From: Eubacteriales bacterium | GTDB taxonomy: Bacteria > Bacillota > Clostridia > Oscillospirales > Oscillospiraceae | NCBI GenBank assembly: GCA_030533415.1 | Contig: JAUNJE010000014.1 | Span: forward strand, 1 to 53,843 | Length of the DNA stretch: 53,843 nt | Reading direction: 5' to 3' | Part shown: positions 51,787-53,843 of the stretch, in pieces | Numbering within the stretch: the stretch's first letter is position 1 | How the letters are laid out: the number at the start of each line of letters is the position of its first letter | Made by a program: the position numbers and the translations under genes | The notes under the pieces: generated by a model | The model's database searches: none | The model's input: the letters and a program-made list of their open reading frames with translations, nothing else | Told to the model about the DNA's origin: nothing

Positions 51787-53682
51787 TTGAGTAATCGCAG
51801 TAGAATCATACCCCTGCTCATATATCTGGCGGTGCTGGTGCTGATTTTCTCCTGGGTGAACGGCCTGTTCAGCCAGGATGTGGATCAGGTGCCCTATTCC
51901 CAGGTGGTGGAGCTGTTCCGCAAGGAGCAGGTCAGGCAGTTCGTGGTGAGTGACCAGACGATCACCCTGTACCTGTACGGTACCTATAACGGCGAGAGTA
52001 CGGTCACGGCCCCCCTGGCCGATCCGGAGGCGTTTCGTCTGGAAATGAACGACCTGCTCCGGGCACAGTTGGAATCCGGTGTGCTGGAGAGCTACCATTT
52101 TGTTCCGGAGAAGGCGTTCTCTCCCTATGACCTTATCCTGCCCCTGCTGGTGGTGGGCCTGGTGCTGCTGTTTGTCTGGGCCCTTCTGATAAGCCGGGCC
52201 AACAGCAATCCGCTGAGCAATTTTGGCAAGGCCCGCACTGTCCTGGGGGTGCCGGACGGACAGAAGGTCACCTTTGACGATGTGGCAGGCGCGGACGAGG
52301 AGAAGGCGGAATTGCAGGAGATCGTTGATTTCCTGAAGGATCCCGAGAAATTTGCCGACATCGGCGCCCGCATTCCCCATGGCCTGCTGCTGGTCGGCCC
52401 TCCCGGCACGGGTAAGACGCTGCTGGCCAGAGCCGCCGCGGGAGAGGCCGGAGTCCAGTTCCTGTCCATTTCCGGCTCTGACTTTGTGGAGATGTATGTG
52501 GGCATCGGCGCCAGCCGGGTCCGGGACCTGTTTGAACAGGCCAAGAAAATTGCCCCCGCCATCATTTTCATCGATGAAATTGACGCCGTGGGCCGCAAGC
52601 GCGGCTCGGGCATGGGCGGAGGCCACGACGAGAAGGAGCAGACGCTAAACCAGATGCTGGTGGAAATGGACGGCTTTTCCCGCTCGGAGGGCGTCATTGT
52701 GCTGGCGGCCACCAACCGCCCGGATATCCTGGATCCCGCATTGCTCCGGCCCGGCCGCTTTGACCGCCAGATCCATGTGGGCCGCCCGGACGTGAAGGGC
52801 CGGGAGGAGATTCTGAAGGTCCATGCCAAGGACAAGAAATTGGATGATTCCGTAAACCTGAAAACCGTGGCCCGTTCCACGGCGGGCTTTACCGGCGCTG
52901 ACTTAAGCAACCTTCTCAATGAGGCCGCCATCATGGCCGCCCGGGATAACCGCCCTGTGCTGACCATGGAGGACCTGAATGAAGCGCTGATGAAGATCAC
53001 CGCAGGCCCGGCCAAGAAGAGCCGGGTCCAGACCCGCAAGGATTTGAGGGAAACCGCCATTCATGAGGCCGGCCATGCGGTGGCCATGTACCATCTGCCC
53101 ACCCATGACCCGGTGCGGCATATCACCATCATCCCCCGGGGCCAGTCCCTGGGCGCCACCTGGTACCTGCCGAAGGATGATTCGTCCAATCTGACCCGAA
53201 ACCAGATGTACGAGCAGATCGTGTCCCTGCTGGGCGGCCGTGTGGCGGAGGCCCTGTTCATCGGCGACATTTCCGTAGGGGCCGCAAATGATATCGACCG
53301 GGCAACCAAGCTGGCCCGGGACATGGTAGCCCGCTATGGCATGTGCGAAAAGCTGGGTACGGTGTCCTATGTGGATGACAACGAGGTATTCATTGGGCGG
53401 GACTTCCAAACCACCAAGGGATATTCCGAAAAGGTGGCTGGAACCATCGATGATGAGGTCAAGGCGCTCATCGACAAGGCTTATGACCACTGCAAGCAGA
53501 TTTTGTCGGACAACAAAGAAAAGCTCTACCGGGTGGTGGATTTCCTGCTGGAAAAGGAATCCATGACCGGAGAGCAGTTTGAGGCCATTATGGAAGGGAA
53601 GGAAGTGGCGGAGGCTTCCGCGACCGCCTTGTTTGACGGCTTTGAAGAAGCGCCGGAGAAACCGGAGAAGGCCGGGGAATAA
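51787..53682 (+). CDS. ftsH: ATP-dependent zinc metalloprotease FtsH
   Basis: A 631-residue membrane protease. Two helices (residues about 8-24 and 112-134) bracket an external domain. The AAA domain has [29 protein letters not shown], and the SRH region; HEAGH is the zinc motif. It degrades membrane and regulatory proteins. TTG 51787 is the start, with AAGGAG 8 bases upstream; the nearby ATG 51782 is immediately followed by a stop. Confidence 0.96.
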   Translation: MSNRSRIIPLLIYLAVLVLIFSWVNGLFSQDVDQVPYSQVVELFRKEQVRQFVVSDQTITLYLYGTYNGESTVTAPLADPEAFRLEMNDLLRAQLESGVLESYHFVPEKAFSPYDLILPLLVVGLVLLFVWALLISRANSNPLSNFGKARTVLGVPDGQKVTFDDVAGADEEKAELQEIVDFLKDPEKFADIGARIPHGLLLVGPPGTGKTLLARAAAGEAGVQFLSISGSDFVEMYVGIGASRVRDLFEQAKKIAPAIIFIDEIDAVGRKRGSGMGGGHDEKEQTLNQMLVEMDGFSRSEGVIVLAATNRPDILDPALLRPGRFDRQIHVGRPDVKGREEILKVHAKDKKLDDSVNLKTVARSTAGFTGADLSNLLNEAAIMAARDNRPVLTMEDLNEALMKITAGPAKKSRVQTRKDLRETAIHEAGHAVAMYHLPTHDPVRHITIIPRGQSLGATWYLPKDDSSNLTRNQMYEQIVSLLGGRVAEALFIGDISVGAANDIDRATKLARDMVARYGMCEKLGTVSYVDDNEVFIGRDFQTTKGYSEKVAGTIDDEVKALIDKAYDHCKQILSDNKEKLYRVVDFLLEKESMTGEQFEAIMEGKEVAEASATALFDGFEEAPEKPEKAGE

Positions 53683-53738
53683 AGGGCCTGTTTCCGGTAT
53701 AAAAGGCAAACGAAACTTCTACGTTTGAACTTACTTTT

Positions 53739-53785
53739 TCGACACTCTGAAGGGCACCCCACCGGGGTGCCCTCAGACTGTCGAT
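53739..53785. repeat. Large palindrome downstream of ftsH
   Basis: AGGGCACCCC and GGGGTGCCCT around ACC form the core, and TCGACA/TGTCGA with TCTGA/TCAGA lengthen the stem. Four to five T/A residues flank it. It could terminate ftsH transcripts and looks like a dispersed repeat. Confidence 0.7.
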
Positions 53786-53795
53786 AACCCCTCTG

Positions 53796-53843
53796 GCGCG
53801 GGAGCGCCCAAGGCTCCCTTGTGCAAAGGGAGCTGTCACGCGA
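53796..53843. repeat. Start of another palindromic repeat, cut by the window end
   Basis: GGCTCCCTTGTGCAAAGGGAGCT (core arms GCTCCC and GGGAGC) followed by GTCACGCGA, where GTCACGC looks like the first arm of a second hairpin. Elements of this style recur in many Oscillospiraceae genomes in my recollection; not checked. Confidence 0.6.

Overview
The window looks like chromosomal DNA from a Gram-positive gut-type Clostridia, probably of the Oscillospiraceae/Ruminococcaceae group. This is inferred from gene order and style, not from a search. Supporting signs are the Firmicutes blocks mutS-mutL-miaA-hfq, ylmE-sepF-divIVA-ileS, gdpP-rplI-dnaB and tilS-hpt-ftsH, a T-box leader before ileS, frequent TTG and GTG starts with strong Shine-Dalgarno (SD) sites, GC-rich housekeeping genes, and AT-rich inserts.

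Layout. 70-2753: an MBOAT O-acyltransferase and an SGNH-like partner, behind a consensus promoter and a terminator-like leader hairpin. 2835-12527: a nine-gene run transcribed right to left, oppA-oppB-oppC-oppD-oppF, then an LD-carboxypeptidase (S66), a beta-lactamase-fold serine hydrolase, an NlpC/P60 endopeptidase and a DppA-type D-aminopeptidase. None of the four hydrolases has a visible signal peptide. The set reads as import of cell-wall peptides followed by their breakdown in the cytoplasm, similar to the dpp-ykf operon of Bacillus subtilis. 13061-19099: gltD and gltB, glutamate synthase. 19136-23822: an AT-rich accessory pocket with a second S66 peptidase whose promoter and leader duplicate those of gltB, a remnant of another S66 copy, an XRE-TPR regulator divergent from a 27-codon ORF and an MFS transporter, palindromic repeats, and a small P-loop kinase. 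23824-24058: a tRNA-Thr/tRNA-Tyr operon.

24148-38952 is one long leftward housekeeping stretch: miaB, a HIT protein, mutS, a CPBP membrane protease, mutL, a GNAT acetyltransferase, miaA, hfq, ylmE, sepF, divIVA, T-box, ileS. From 39173 the strands mix: a zinc-ribbon parvulin (+), an unassigned gene (-), dus, a small nucleotide-binding-like protein and rnj (-). Divergent from rnj runs gdpP, rplI, an unassigned gene, dnaB, tilS, hpt and ftsH (+). dnaB and tilS overlap by 11 bases. The window ends in two palindromic repeats that look dispersed.

No CRISPR array, rRNA, prophage or complete insertion sequence is visible. The points most worth following are the cytoplasmic cell-wall-peptide cassette with its signal-less penicillin-binding-fold enzyme, the duplicated structured leader before gltB and the S66 gene, the XRE-TPR/short ORF/MFS module, and several families of palindromic repeats.
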